The notes under the pieces were generated by a model. That model saw nothing but the letters and a program-made list of their open reading frames with translations, was not told where the DNA came from and ran no database searches. From contig CM037836.1 of NCBI GenBank assembly GCA_021234535.1, positions 14,367,111-14,431,110 on the forward strand: a stretch of DNA of 64,000 nucleotides. Direction: 5' to 3'. Each line of letters starts with the position of its first letter. The first letter of the stretch is position 1. This DNA is from Stichopus chloronotus. Lineage: Eukaryota; Echinodermata; Holothuroidea; Aspidochirotida; Stichopodidae. A program made the position numbers and the translations under genes. Below, piece after piece: positions 1-13,400 of this stretch.

Positions 1-3000
1 ATTATGACGTAACAAGCTGATGAAACAATAATCTTGTCTTTTATTTCTTTGAATAGTTTCTTTGATCATTTTCATTATGTCTTGAGTGACCTTTGTTTAA
101 CCTCTCCAGCTTTTTCGTAACTTGCGTCACACATGTTACACTGAAAACAGTCACTAGCTAAATGGCTCAATAATACGTTACTACAATGGAAATGTCACCC
201 AAACAGTTGACCTCGCTGACCAATTATATAAAGCAATACACAAAGTAATGATTAGCAGTTGGTCTGAGAGAAGAGGCTAGGAACAAACTCAAGTGACATA
301 AACCATGCTAAAGTTCACTTTATCGCTCAAGGTTTTATTCGTTAGGCAATCTTTGTATCAATCCATAAAAGTACCATTGTTGACTACCCAAGATAACACA
401 CGATGATATTAAGTTCGTCAGTTCAGGGTCATGTTGTGTACTAAAAGGGCAATAATTGCCTTATTATTGGGTTGGCATTTGAGTCAACTATATATTCGAT
501 AATATGTCGATGTGGCACACGTTTGAATCGTTGTTATGACGCTAGGTGTTTGTTTTGACTTTTTTTTTTTTTTTAGTAAACTAGAATTGCTTAATGCACT
601 ACATGAGCCCTGTAGAAATCAACATCAAGCTCAATGAGATTGCCAAGTATCATTGTATTTTATTTACTCGTTAGGTTCAAGTAAATGTTAATGATTAACA
701 ACAGTAATAATACGTTCATATAAACCTTAGGATATTCAAATATGTTTCTCGCTACATTGTGTACGTTCATTTTATTTTTATTTATTTTTTTTTTTTTGCA
801 ACGTAACAATCTCACCAGCTTCTATGGCCCGTGTAAAATAACTCTCCACGGACAGAGTTGACTTACCATCCTTGACAACCCACATATCATTCTTTACAAC
901 TTACTTGACCCTTGATCTTTGGCAACCTACTTGATTGATCCTTGTTTAAGATTTTGATTCCATTTTTCATATGTATTTATTGAGCAAATCAGAGACTGCT
1001 GCTCTGCGTAGAGTGACGTGTTGTCTCAGGTTCCAAACTTCAAGCATTGAACACACAAAAGATCTGAATTCTAGTAACGACATAGTCGAGATAAGCTTAA
1101 GTTACCTTCTGTATTCTCGTAGACTCGAAACCTACTCGAAGAGGTTGAACCCATTCACTCTCTGCCTCCAACATCTCTCCCCTCACTAGGTTCTAATTAC
1201 AGTCGGTACTATCTATAATTACCCAGGGGTTTCCTATATAGGAACCCCGTAATAACTTAAACCATAGCACCCTCTGCAAAACTCTCATATACCTAACCGG
1301 GGATCAAAGACAGTATAGCGTGGAAGACGCAAGACCGGTTACCGTGCACAATTGCGCGTTGTTCATATATACAACATACTGCATTTCAGCCGAAATTTAC
1401 TCGGGCTCCCGGACGATATCCCAGGTGTCCGGCCGGACATCGTTCGGACATCAGGCGAATTTTTGGCGATGAGTTTCAGATGCCCGACGATGCCGGACTA
1501 ATTTTAAGTCCAAATTTAAAATAAACTCAGCTCTCCGTTTGACTCAGGATAACGGACCCGATATCCGACAGAAGATCTGCAGGTGCTCGGTCGATAGGGC
1601 CCAAAAATACCCCGTCGGGGACTAATCGTAAACTCAAAGGGACTTAATTGTGACTAGGGTATAATGAAATTTTTGGTATTGTAACGAATCATGTCTTGGG
1701 TCGTCATACTCTTCCGAAACGGAGCTGACATGTGAGTGACTTCGATCAGGGAATATTCAACCGAAAGAGGCACGTGTGGAGTCCGTAATTCGACTGATTC
1801 AAGTATCACCTTTTTAAGTCAATGTGTTGAGTACTGAATAAATTGTCTCGGGTAACAACCCACCGACTGTTCTGAAAAAAAAATCCCCCGTTAACAAGCC
1901 ATACCAACAGGCTATGCAACATAAAGTCCCCTGCTGAAAACCTCTGATGACAAACAGCATGCACGTTCACTTGTGACCCACTTTCTGAACTTAAAACTTT
2001 TGTTTCACAGTCGGGTGTTGTAGCTCTCTGTTCTTAAACTTGTGCCCATAATGTATGAGAATACTGGCAATAAGTGGGACATTTTTTTTTTTTTTCGTAA
2101 TTTTCTCAGAGCAGAAGCCACATCCCTCCTCACACACTGGTCTCGGTAGGTTCACGAGCGTCCCGGAATTTGCTTGCTAAAATGGCGAGTATTGCGGCAA
2201 TGACGTACTACGGTTTTAAACTGGATTAACCTGTCTAGCGCTTCGGGTGCTATACTGCCTTTGCCTGGTACTGACAACACTTAAAACACCACAGTAACAC
2301 AGTAAGCAAGCTCATTCAGGTGGTATGGGGGATTCTAAGGTTTAGCAAACCATCATTCTGCCTTTGGTGTACCTTTATGGAAGACTTAGCCTAAACCTAA
2401 CTTGTGATTGATTCACAGACACTTCCACAACTTGCCACAGATTAAGATAAACTAAAGATGTGCACACAGGTACACACGTCCGAAGTTTACATACACTTAA
2501 GATCAGGGGGGTGGAATAGCACCTGCTGCCCTGATCAGGTAAAACCTTACCTACGAGTTGTTCTTTGTCCACCTTTTGCTAACGCATGGTATAAACTTGT
2601 CCCGGCCGAAATAAGCAGCATTAAACAAAATACTGCATAATCCACTACACCTAGGATATTTTTCTCTCCTCTTTCTTCCATTTTCGTCAACGAATCGTTT
2701 TATTGTCTCCTGTATAGAATTATTGAAGGCAAGTCGAATTGAAATCAAATGAAGGCTCCCGGTTCTTCCATATAGAGTACTGTACATCCATGTAAAAACA
2801 TTCACTGCGTACCAGCTCTGTCGAAACGTATACGTAGGGGCGTTTAGATATATGCCGTTATCTTCTGGGATAATCTGCCTGTATCATGAAGGTCCCTCAG
2901 ATGTGCAGGTATTACCTCTAGAAATGCTAATTCGCATAAATGGTTTTAATACGATGCTTTTTCCCACTTTTGGAAAGCTGTCTGGAGAACGATGAGATTT

Positions 3001-6000
3001 GCCATCTCATATTTTAAACTTATATTGACTTCAAAGTACCAGATGAATGAAATCAGCAAGGCTATGTGTTGTTTAGCTACGGTAGCCGAGAAGATACTTT
3101 ATTTTTGTTGTGTTTGGATCAAAGCATCTAGTTTACTTATTTTTGATTTGTTACTAACATTTTATTTTAGATTTTTTTTTTAGGGTGGGGGCGGTTGTGG
3201 CTGGTTGGCACTTGTTGATAGTGTACTATTGATGAATGACGTTTTACTAAAACACGCTTTCCTCTGACACTGTTATTTTAAATTTTTCTATCCTATTTTT
3301 CTTCAAAGTAGTTCCTCACCCAACAGATTTTCCTGCACGGAAAATGTACATCCTACCCGATTTTGTAGAACTAGCCATACAATTGATTGCATTTCACCAG
3401 GACTCTAAAACGAACGGACACCCACCATCATGCACGACAATCTCACAAAAGTTTACAAATTTTAGCATTTCTACATTTTAAAGTCCCAACGGTGCATTTC
3501 AGAATTCAAATTCCTGGCTTGTTACAATTACAAACCTATTTGTCCCTTGTATTGTTTCCCATTGACTATACAAAAAGGTGTAATTTTTCAAGCTATAGTG
3601 GCATATAATAATCAAAGTTTTTCCCACAATATTCTGCCATGCTATAGGGTTTTGCCTCTCGTAAATTTAAATGTTACAGTGCTTATCGAGGTATTAAAAA
3701 CTAATAGTGGGTTTAATAATCTTACAGTGAGGGCGAACTGCGTTTGACCCCGTAGAACAGTTACACAAGTCAACAAAACTGTCATGAATACCACAGAAAT
3801 CAAACAGTTGAATTGGAGGTTATATGCGAATTATTTACGCATAATGAGAAAGGAGTTGCCAATTTATTATTTTCCCGTAATTGCATTCTCTGACGTTTAT
3901 CAGAGAAAATAAGCTGGTAGAACCACAATCATACGATTGGACATAGCTTTTCCATTTAAGGCGCTCAAGTTGGCTTCCAAATGTTTCAAATTTTTCACTC
4001 GTAAAAAGGGTCGACGTGTTTTTGTCAAGAACTGGTGACATTGTCTATACAAATGGACTTAAATAAATAAAGTTTAGCTAGGACATATGACTGTCTTCAT
4101 TTTGGAGAACAATCCTTCTAGGGATCTGCAGAGAGAATCATTGTTCTCTAATTAATAACCTTTAAGATAGCCACAATCAGACACTGATTTTATTAGTACT
4201 CCTCATTCTTTATCTTCCATACATCGACATCCTACGTAAACCAACTTGTTAACATATCGATAAAGTTTGCTAGAGAATGAAAAACGACGTTTCTGTAAAA
4301 ATTAATTGACAGAATATATGATCATCGTCACCTCTTACATTCCACAATTAAAATGAATCTTCACCTTTGTCATTAATATTTGATTGCCACAAAACCATCT
4401 TGAAAATGCGGATATTTCAGACTGCAGCCAATATGTGAATAAGTACACTTGAGTAGCAGTGGCTTTTGCTTAACTGCAATTAATATGTCACACTTTGAAA
4501 GACGTTAATTTAATGCAAACTATAGCTCTGGAAACCTAAACTTATGCCGATGAAAGTTGCCTTAATGTAAACCAAGTCCAACACTGGACGATGAAGCGAT
4601 GTCGCCTGTCTGATGGTATCCATGGAGACACTATAACATAAACGATTGTAGAATAATGTTATTCTCAAACAGTTAAACGTTGAGACGTACTTTTCCCTGC
4701 ATGTTATCATATTATTTCAAAAATTCTTCTACTTCTGTTTTTATCCAGAGATGTAGTTAGATTTCGAACGAACAACTTCGCGGGTCGTATATGCGTTATT
4801 TATGGCAAATGTTGAGGGTAGACTTGTTTTGCCTTACCTTGTAAGAAGCCCCCATTTTGGTCGGCTTCATTTGTTCAGTTGTTAGTAGTTAATTGGACGT
4901 CTTTCTAGTATATCTATTTCTATGGTCGATAGCGTCTTACGCTGACTTACATGTCAGTGCGTTCTTACTCAAAACAATGGTGGTACTTTATCTATCGCGC
5001 ACAAAAATTGTTGACATGTTGTGGGGTGGAGGATCAGGTTGGTGGTTGAGGGTCCGTCTTGCAATTACTAAGTCCCCTGATCAAACTTTCTGGGGACTCA
5101 AAATTACCTGTTCATTAAACCTGTTTACAGTGGTGTTGAGGGTGTTACTTGGTGATTTTAACTTGGGTTCCTGTTGTCCGACTCAGGTCTCGTTTGCTTC
5201 AAGTTGCTAGGAAGTCGGTACAGTTAGTGGGCTCATGGAGAGCTGGGGAGGTCCTCCACCCCTCCCAGCCTTTGGGAAAGTGGCTAAAGACTGTCTCGAC
5301 CGTCGGATGGGGACATTAAATTAGGGTCTCGAGAGCAGAATTGAGTATGTATGAGATTGTTGGTTCACCCCAGCCCATCTTTACTCTCTGAACACTGATA
5401 AAAAAGAGTAGACGAATTTCACCTGTGTTCATCCACGATCATGCCATTGGTTTAGGATCCTTGATGAGTCTTCAGACTTCCTGATCCTCAAATTTCAAAT
5501 TCAGCTTTGAATCGTGTTTACCTATTAGTTTCGCGGTTTGTTTTCGATGAAGATTCCATTTATTCATTTATTTTCGCCTTTTTTATCAAAACCCCGTTTT
5601 TTATGTGTGAACAAGGTTAACCAAATTTGAGCATGCGCATTACCGGCGGCGCCCTCTTGCATCTAACTGTAGCATTCACCCTCGATCCTAAATAAGCTTC
5701 AGTTAATGCACTTTGATTAGCCCTTGATTAATGCACAGGCCCAATGTTGATTAACCTTGTTGATTCTTACAACGTGGGATTTTGATGAAATAGGGAGAAA
5801 ACGAAAGAAACTTTGGGTTTGTAAATTACCACATTTTCATTGGAAACAACCCCGAGAAAGGGTAAATACGATCAATGACACATATCAACAATGTTGTTGA
5901 GCGACTGACTGAGTACCACCATTGTTTTGTGTAAAATAGCATGGAACTTATGGTCAGGGAAAAAACTTTTGCTCCATTTTCGTGCCATGAATGCTTGTAT

Positions 6001-8412
6001 GGTCTACCAATGTAATTACTGAATTTGTTTAAGTGTACGTATAAATCAGGGGCGGGCGAAAAAAAAACCCAATTTTTTTTATATGTTGCGAAAGTCGTGG
6101 ATTAACCTTAAATTAGTAGTTTTATAGTTAAGACTGACGGGTTGCAGTTGTAATAATCCTCATGCAAGGAACCCCTAGTGCCCTTGCTCCTTTCTTCTTG
6201 ACATTCAACGTGTCAAATTGTTTAAATTATACGGTGTTTACTTTAGAACATAGATCATATTTCTTCAATGTTTTCGACATGAATTTTTATCATCTTGAAG
6301 TTTTGATCTTACTCCTCACTCTGCTTGCGATTGGATATTGTCTCATACTGTAAACGATAATAAAGTAGGACCACACTGAATATTCGTTTGGTGACCCACG
6401 CACTAATTTACCGAATATAAGTAGCAAAGCTTTTGATAACTTATGGTGCTTGGACCTTTTGTCTTTTTACTTTCTCGTCATTTTCTTTTATCAATTTTTC
6501 ATTTGGTTGCCAGTGTTTGCTTTACGTTGTCTTTGCATATTCCCTTCGTACACGTTTAAAATGTAGTAAACTGGTGTATGAACGTTTCATTGTGCAGTAT
6601 TATGAATACAACCACTGGGCGCATATATCCAGATTATTAAATCAAGTAAGACACCTTGTCTTTCCTTCGTTTTAAAAATAAAGTAAATCTGGTAACTTTT
6701 GGGGCGGGAGGGGGGACATCCCAGTCTTAATGGACCCTAAAAGTCTAAATGATGAAGATGTAGATGGATATTCCACCAGAGCCAAGGAACCAGTAAGCTA
6801 TATGGGAGTGGTTGAATCTGACCTCAATTTAATTATGAAAAACACATTTCACTTGTAATGTTATTATATAGGTTCTGAAAATATGGCAATGTAATCAGGA
6901 GTGGAACCAGGACTTTTGACTGGGGGTGCACTAGATTCGCCCACTGTGTACAATTTTGCTCATCAAACCGGTGACAAGTATCACAACAGAGAGATGTCTG
7001 CCACAGAATGTCATAGGAACACATTCCACGGTAACCCTAGGGTGTGTTCTATTAGTGTTACAGTTGAGTTATCAGATATGGTCCAACTTAAAAGGAAGGG
7101 ACAGTTTCAGTCTTGGAACTTTTCTTCCTTTTGTTTTTTGTGAGGACACGTACCATGACTGTGGCACCACAAAAGAAGCAAGAGAAATCCATCTCTGTTA
7201 TTCGATAAATTAATTGAAGTTGACTTTATTACACTCCTGTTTCGTGCACCGAAAGATTCATAATGCAGTTTACATCATACCAACAGAGGAAGTTTTGCAG
7301 TGTAAATACCTCATTCCACTCATAGGTCGTGGAGTGTTAAAAAAAAAACTATCAACTGATACATCCCAAACATTCTTTCATTCAATGCAAAGCCTTTCAA
7401 ATGTTTAAGGCAGTGCCTTTTAAGCTACACTCAAAGAACCAAACAGAGGACCAACTCTTGCAAGCACCCTGGAATATGTATGCACTCAATACGATAGATA
7501 CAAAGGTTACAATAACCATCAAAGCCAAAGGTGGAACACTGGCATGGTAGAGGTTCATACCATGACTATACTTTATTCTTTGGGTTTCTTCGGTACAAAG
7601 AGAATGAAATGAACATTTTGAAAGCAAACCTGAGGCTGAGAGGTCAGTAAACTCTGAGAGTCCAGATGAAAAGTTGATCAGGCAAAGGAAGGAGTTGCAG
7701 TAGTTTGCATGTTTCAGACTGAAGCAATACGATGACAATGGGAATGATGATATAATGAGGACACTTGAAGTAGATATAACTACTGGAAGCTTTCAATATA
7801 CTCGCAGCAAGCACAGGATGTAAGTGCTTGACCAATCCAAACCAGAGACATTTTTACCCTAGAGAGTCTTGAGCAAAGGAGGTGCTTATAGTAAACCTTG
7901 ATCAGGATGGACATCTGCAGGAAGCATTTCAAATGATTTACAGGAAAGGACCCAAATGCCCCCCTCCCCCACAAAGGGTCTGACATCAAGTTTCTGAACA
8001 GTATGGAAGTCCAACTATCTGAGAAATGTTGGTGTCCAAGTTTTGTCAAAATCCATTAAAGCATGTACAGTAGGAGAGGAGACATTTTGAGCAGTTGCTG
8101 AGAGACAGATGGACAGATAAACTGACCAATAAACATTGCAAAAGGTAAAAACATCTAGTTGTACAGAGTGGTGGATATAGATGTGGCTTCAGATGTAATT
8201 GCCTGGGTTCTTTTTTTCATAGACCCTTTTTTTGAGTCTCTCACAGAATGGTTACGGCACAATGTTTCGGCAAAGTGTGCACCGTCCACAAAATGTACCT
8301 GTTTACTAAAGTCATCGTATTACTTATAAACCATACAATCTGAACAAAAGCAAAGCGGTGTTATTTGGGAAACTGACAACCATACTGAGAGTGAGGGTTG
8401 TTTCTTTCTTAC
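1..8412. other. Left flank without recognised genes
   Basis: A+T-rich sequence with short poly(T) runs (near 560, 785, 2,083). One more G+C-rich patch at about 1,385-1,620 contains several CCGGAC words. I see no exon chain, RNA gene or structured element that I can name. Open frames here are short and lack splice support. Confidence 0.5.
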
Positions 8413-8542
8413 TATCAAATATGACTTCAAAGATGTGAGCTAGAAGCATGATATTAGTCTTCATACAACGTCTTCCCAGTAAATGAATGGTTAGTGCAAT
8501 GATGACATCACAGATTAGTTGCATACAGAGATTCAATTCCTC
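8413..8542 (-). CDS. Weak candidate exon, unknown protein
   Basis: 130 nt open in phase 0 between acceptor ACACCTCAG and a strong donor (GATA|GTAAGA). It encodes a hydrophobic helix-like stretch: EELNLCMQLICDVIIALTIH then LLGRRCMKTNIMLLAHIFEV. I do not recognise the family and found no partner exons nearby. It could be chance. Confidence 0.2.
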
Positions 8543-10244
8543 CTGAGGTGTGTTTGGAATTCAATTCCTCTTCTTTCCATGACCGGTGCTTGGTCCATGC
8601 AAGAGACTGAGCTCTCCATAAAACAAGCACACCTAATTTTAGTGAAGGAAAAATCATCTCAAAGCAAAGAGTCTGGTATTTCTTTTCTTATAAACCGTTC
8701 CTTGTATTGCTCTTGGGTGTGCTGCCAAAAGAAAGAAGAGAATGAAATTACACAAAACAGGAGTAAAAAAGACCCATAAAACAAAAAATATTACACTTCT
8801 ACTAAATGTCTCCTCACTAAGGTTACATACATACTAAGTCTGAACTTCATTCAGCTTTGATCCTGGAGACTTCCTGTTTGCAATATTGACACTAAATAAA
8901 ATGTGAATTATATGAAACACATCGGGGATTAGCTACGTAATAAAGAATTTGGGCGACCTCAGTGATCATCTTCTCGCCAAGGGCTCACTGCAGAACACGT
9001 TCCAACGACAAGGGTAAAAATAACCTGAAGCAAAGCTACTGCATTTCTCCTAAATCATCTCTGAAGGTAAAAAAAAAAAAACTCAGAGAATATTCAGGAT
9101 CTTACGTCTATAAACTAAAAACTATTCCAGAGAAAATACGCCACATCACAGTCGACATCCTCTACATGAAAAATAAAGAACCTGAGCACCAAAACTAGAA
9201 AGTGAAACAACATTTATAATCAATTTTTCAAACTCAGATGTTGAATTGTTGATAACCTACAGACCAACTCTGGTTCTTTCACTTTATTGTTATGGAGATG
9301 CTGTTTTAAATGTCAATAAAATTTAAACTCAGTGGATCTCAAGCTGGCCAAGGCCTTTTGGAAAAACGAAGTTCACGGAAATACTACACATTGAGATAGT
9401 GATGTCGTGTTTGACATGTATTCAAACGGTGACCTTCATGGATGTTTGACAAACGTTCAAACAATAGGGATTGCCTTACTATGAAGGGCTATTTCGTGTG
9501 AATATAAATTCATCTTCAAGGGTTATATAATTAAATATTTTTACTCTAATTTTCTCACTTCTTGAGATACTGAAGTTACAACTTCCAGCAATGTTTACTT
9601 TTGAGTTATGACTGATATAGCATTCAATGTTTACTCAATCAGAGTGTGGCTCATATGTTTGACTGTGCACCAGAACATGAATGTCAATGGCTGTCAGATG
9701 TCTAAGTAGCAAACTCATGGGTCACATCCTCTGTTTTAGACCGTTACCAGTGTTCGCTTACCGGTGAGACTGTAAATGAGACGCCCTCTGGTAGGTTCAG
9801 ATGCAACAAGTCTAAAAGAAGAGGAGCCCTTTTACTTGGTAAATCTTGAATCTTCATTTCAACAGAAAATAAAAAAGACAGATGGTAGTATTGGTACAAT
9901 TAATAACTGTTGTAGCTACTTTGTATGGTAAACAGACAACACAATGTTGCCGATGATCAAGCAAATTCATCTGACCAATACTGCAGCTATATATGGACTG
10001 CAGTGGTGACATGGTGCTAAACTTGATTCACATCCCACACTGACATACAACTGACATATTCATTGGATGGAAGCATCAGTGTAAGTGCACTGCATAACTA
10101 GTGAGAATTTTAGAACATTAATCATATGGAAGAATGTACACGCTTCATACTAAAGCATAAATTATTTCAGGTAATGAAGAGGAATTGAAATCTTGATGCA
10201 TAATAAACTGTGATTTAAAAGGCAAATATGAATAACAGACTTTG

Positions 10245-10250
10245 TTTAAT
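10245..10250 (-). terminator. Possible poly(A) signal ATTAAA of MRPL48
   Basis: ATTAAA on the minus strand, about 70 bases past the MRPL48 stop. It is the commonest variant of AATAAA. No canonical AATAAA was seen in the first few hundred bases of the 3' flank. Confidence 0.35.
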
Positions 10251-10320
10251 TAAGAAAACTGACGACATTATTCAATCTTCCTCTGATAGCCAGGTCAATC
10301 TCCTTCTTTTGTCTGCTGAA

Positions 10321-10410
10321 TTAAGTATTTTCGTCTTCTGCACAAAACATCTGAATGCCACCACTCATCGCGGATTGCTCCTTGATGTTACTAATTGAAC
10401 TCTTTGAACT
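10321..10410 (-). CDS. MRPL48: MRPL48 terminal exon
   Basis: 90 nt, phase 0, ending in TAA at 10,321-10,323. It encodes SSKSSISNIKEQSAMSGGIQ MFCAEDENT. The SGGIQMFCAEDE stretch aligns with human PEGVRLSVKEHTEED, but about 18 C-terminal residues of the human protein have no counterpart. Acceptor CGAATCAG. Confidence 0.65.
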   Translation of the reverse strand, partial: SSKSSISNIKEQSAMSGGIQMFCAEDENT

Positions 10411-13400
10411 CTGATTCGAACAGATTGACTTAAAAAAACAAAATCTTCTTTAATGAGCAGAACACATTCAGCAGCTCACCTGTATGACACGCTGATAGCT
10501 TGTTAAAGTGTAGTCTTCAATTCTATCTTTCTCTTTGAGAGCTGTACCTTGGACTACATGAACTAAAGTTGACTTTGAGGGGAGCGCGTAACTGAAAGCA
10601 AATCGATGTAGAGTTAGATCCAACTGAAAACTTTTTACATAAGTAAACATAATTACCTTAAATAAACTTACAGTAAAATGTTACTGCTAAAATGTTATTA
10701 AACCAAGAACTCAGTAAGTAAATCATCTGGTTTTCTGGGCAGTTGTTTTGGGGCATGATAACGAAATTTCTCCAATCAGGTTTTCTTCATTAGCACAGAG
10801 GAAGCGACCCCTGTCATAACAGTAGGTGGACTGCATTCGCAGGGCAAGCACCAATCGAAGCTAAACGGAAATGGCGATGATGAACTTTCATCTGAAGTGT
10901 ACCAGAAGAATACATTTAAATAAATGGGGCAGTTCACACAAAGTCTCTGAGCAGACTGAACGATATTACAGAGAGCACTTGATAATTCTTGAAAATGTCA
11001 TCAGACTGCTCATGCTTGAACTGAAACAAGTACAGCACAAAGAATTCATTCCATTTCAAAAGGAAATGATTTGTTGTTGCTTTGGTGGTTCACAAACAAG
11101 TCCCTCCCCTCAGACAATTCTCCCCCCCCCCCAAAAAAAATCCTCTAACTCTTTATTTTACACTGATCCTTCTCTTGGGGGAGTTGTTCAAGCAAGGTGG
11201 AATTCTCCAGAGTGTGGCTATTGTGTGGATGGGAATTGTCAGGGGGACCCTGAGGTTTTCTGAGGGGGTGTTGCCTGGTCTTGGGTTTTGTAATTGTAGC
11301 AAGAAATCTACACTACATGAGCATACACACAGAAAGTGGGCTAGTGTATACACTGTGAATTGTACCAGTGTTGTGGGCATTAGTACAAAGACCAATATTG
11401 TACAGTAAGAACCACTTCGGTGCAAAACAGTCACAGAAAATGCAAGAGGAGATTAACATCATCCTTAGAACAATCACGCTGATAAGAGATGCTGCTAATG
11501 AACTAATACTAATCATGTAACTCTGCTGAGGACTCAAGAACATTGTTGGGCAGATGCTTCAGCAGAGTTAGAATTTCCCATGTATGCACATTTGAAAGAA
11601 ACAATGGGAACAAACGAACATGGTAGTTTGGGCAACCTACATTAATCATATGAACCATAAACAATTTTCAATGGTTGAACTAGCTGGTGAAACAACCTTG
11701 ATATTGAGTTCCTGTTTTATTTCTGTGGGTACCACATGCCACATACAATAACATTCGGTAACCTTGGCGAGGGAGGCCGACAAACATTCAAAACTTAATA
11801 AACCAATTCCTTGGCCAACCTGCTCCCACTTCAGATGATGAATACACAAAACTGCTGTTCGACAATTGCCACAATCATCAGGAGTTTTATCAATTATGCA
11901 AGTAATCTGACCACACCAGGCAATGCAATACCCCAAAATTGCATTGTGTCCTCTCAGGTTTGACATTCGAAGGCACTGAAACTGATAACTACAATCTTGA
12001 ACGAAATTTTTGGGACACTTTGCCATACTTTGCAAATATAATACTAAATTTTAGGTGAGAGGATAACACGAAACCCAGTGCAACCATTTCCAATGTTGCA
12101 CTATAGGAGTGACTGTACACTTTGAACAGTAATCCTATAGCAAACACTGAAAGGGGGAGCAGGTGTCCCAAGGTTGCAGGTCTGTCAATGGTGTTTGCAC
12201 CGGGTCCATAATTTGGACCTTGATGCCCACAGTCCACAGTCACTCTGGTAAATCTGGTACCTAAATAATTAACTTCTGTTAGGCTACAAATTCATTAAGA
12301 AGTAATAATACCACATTTTGTTTCATACACTAACATAACATCATTTCTCTTATCTAAAGGCATGACAATGAAATGTTCTTAGTTGGGCATACATGCTGAA
12401 TTTTGTCACTCGTATATTAAACATTTAAAATGAAACTTTGGATCCAGGTAGCAGCCTCAAAACCTGGGTCCAGATATTGTCAGTCATGTACCGAGTACAG
12501 TCATCAGGTTTTTAAAACGAGGTTCATGCATTATCCCTTTCTCTTTTTGATGTTTTAACTGAGAAAGTTAATCTGTACCACTTCTTCACATGAGAAGGTG
12601 GTAAGCACTTAAGAAAGGCCTTTCAGACTTGCCAAGCTTTGATGAATAGTTTATAAACATACAAAGATTGGCAATTATGAAGGGAAACAACCTAATATGA
12701 GCAGCGCTTAGCTCAAGTAATAAATGTTACCTGTCACACACATTGAGAGTCATGTTCTTTGCCAGATTATGAGCATACTGAGCAAAATGTTCAACAAGAG
12801 TACAGTCGTAACCAAAGGCCTTTATGTTAAGAACTTCATGAACTGTACCATCGACTGGAGGCGGGATCTCTTGATCAGCAATTTGTTGAATTCGTAACTA
12901 CAAAAGAAAAAAGTTTAATATCACACAAACTTTCGTTTTTTTAAGAATTAAAAGAGGAAAGGTTGTAAATCATTTGCATTAAGAACCTACCAAGCTATAA
13001 GAATAAAGAATGCCAGCTGTGTCAGTAAACTATGAAAACACAATTCATAGTGAAGCGTACAAAAAAAAATGTCCAAATTCTCTCCTTCCCAGATGCCAAA
13101 TTGTTGCAAAGAATGTTTCTGCTCTAACGTTAAAGGAACGATACAGCTTTGGTATGCAGAACTGTAAGATATTAACTGTACATGTAATCAATATACCTCT
13201 TCAACTTCTTCGTCAAAGTTGTCAGCATAGAGACGTATTGATTGACAGCCCTGTCTCATTTTGCTCCACAGCATTGAGGAATGGAATATCCTATGGCGAA
13301 GGAAAATGAAGACACCTCACATGAAGATACCAAAAAGGAAATGAAGACACCTCTAAATTTAATGCACAGTCAGTGACAATAAGAGACAGAAATCAAACAC

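Noticed and set aside
11646..12035. 129-residue Cys-rich minus-strand frame
   Set aside because: Lies within an MRPL48 intron, has no recognisable domain spacing of cysteines, and no convincing splice sites in phase with the gene.
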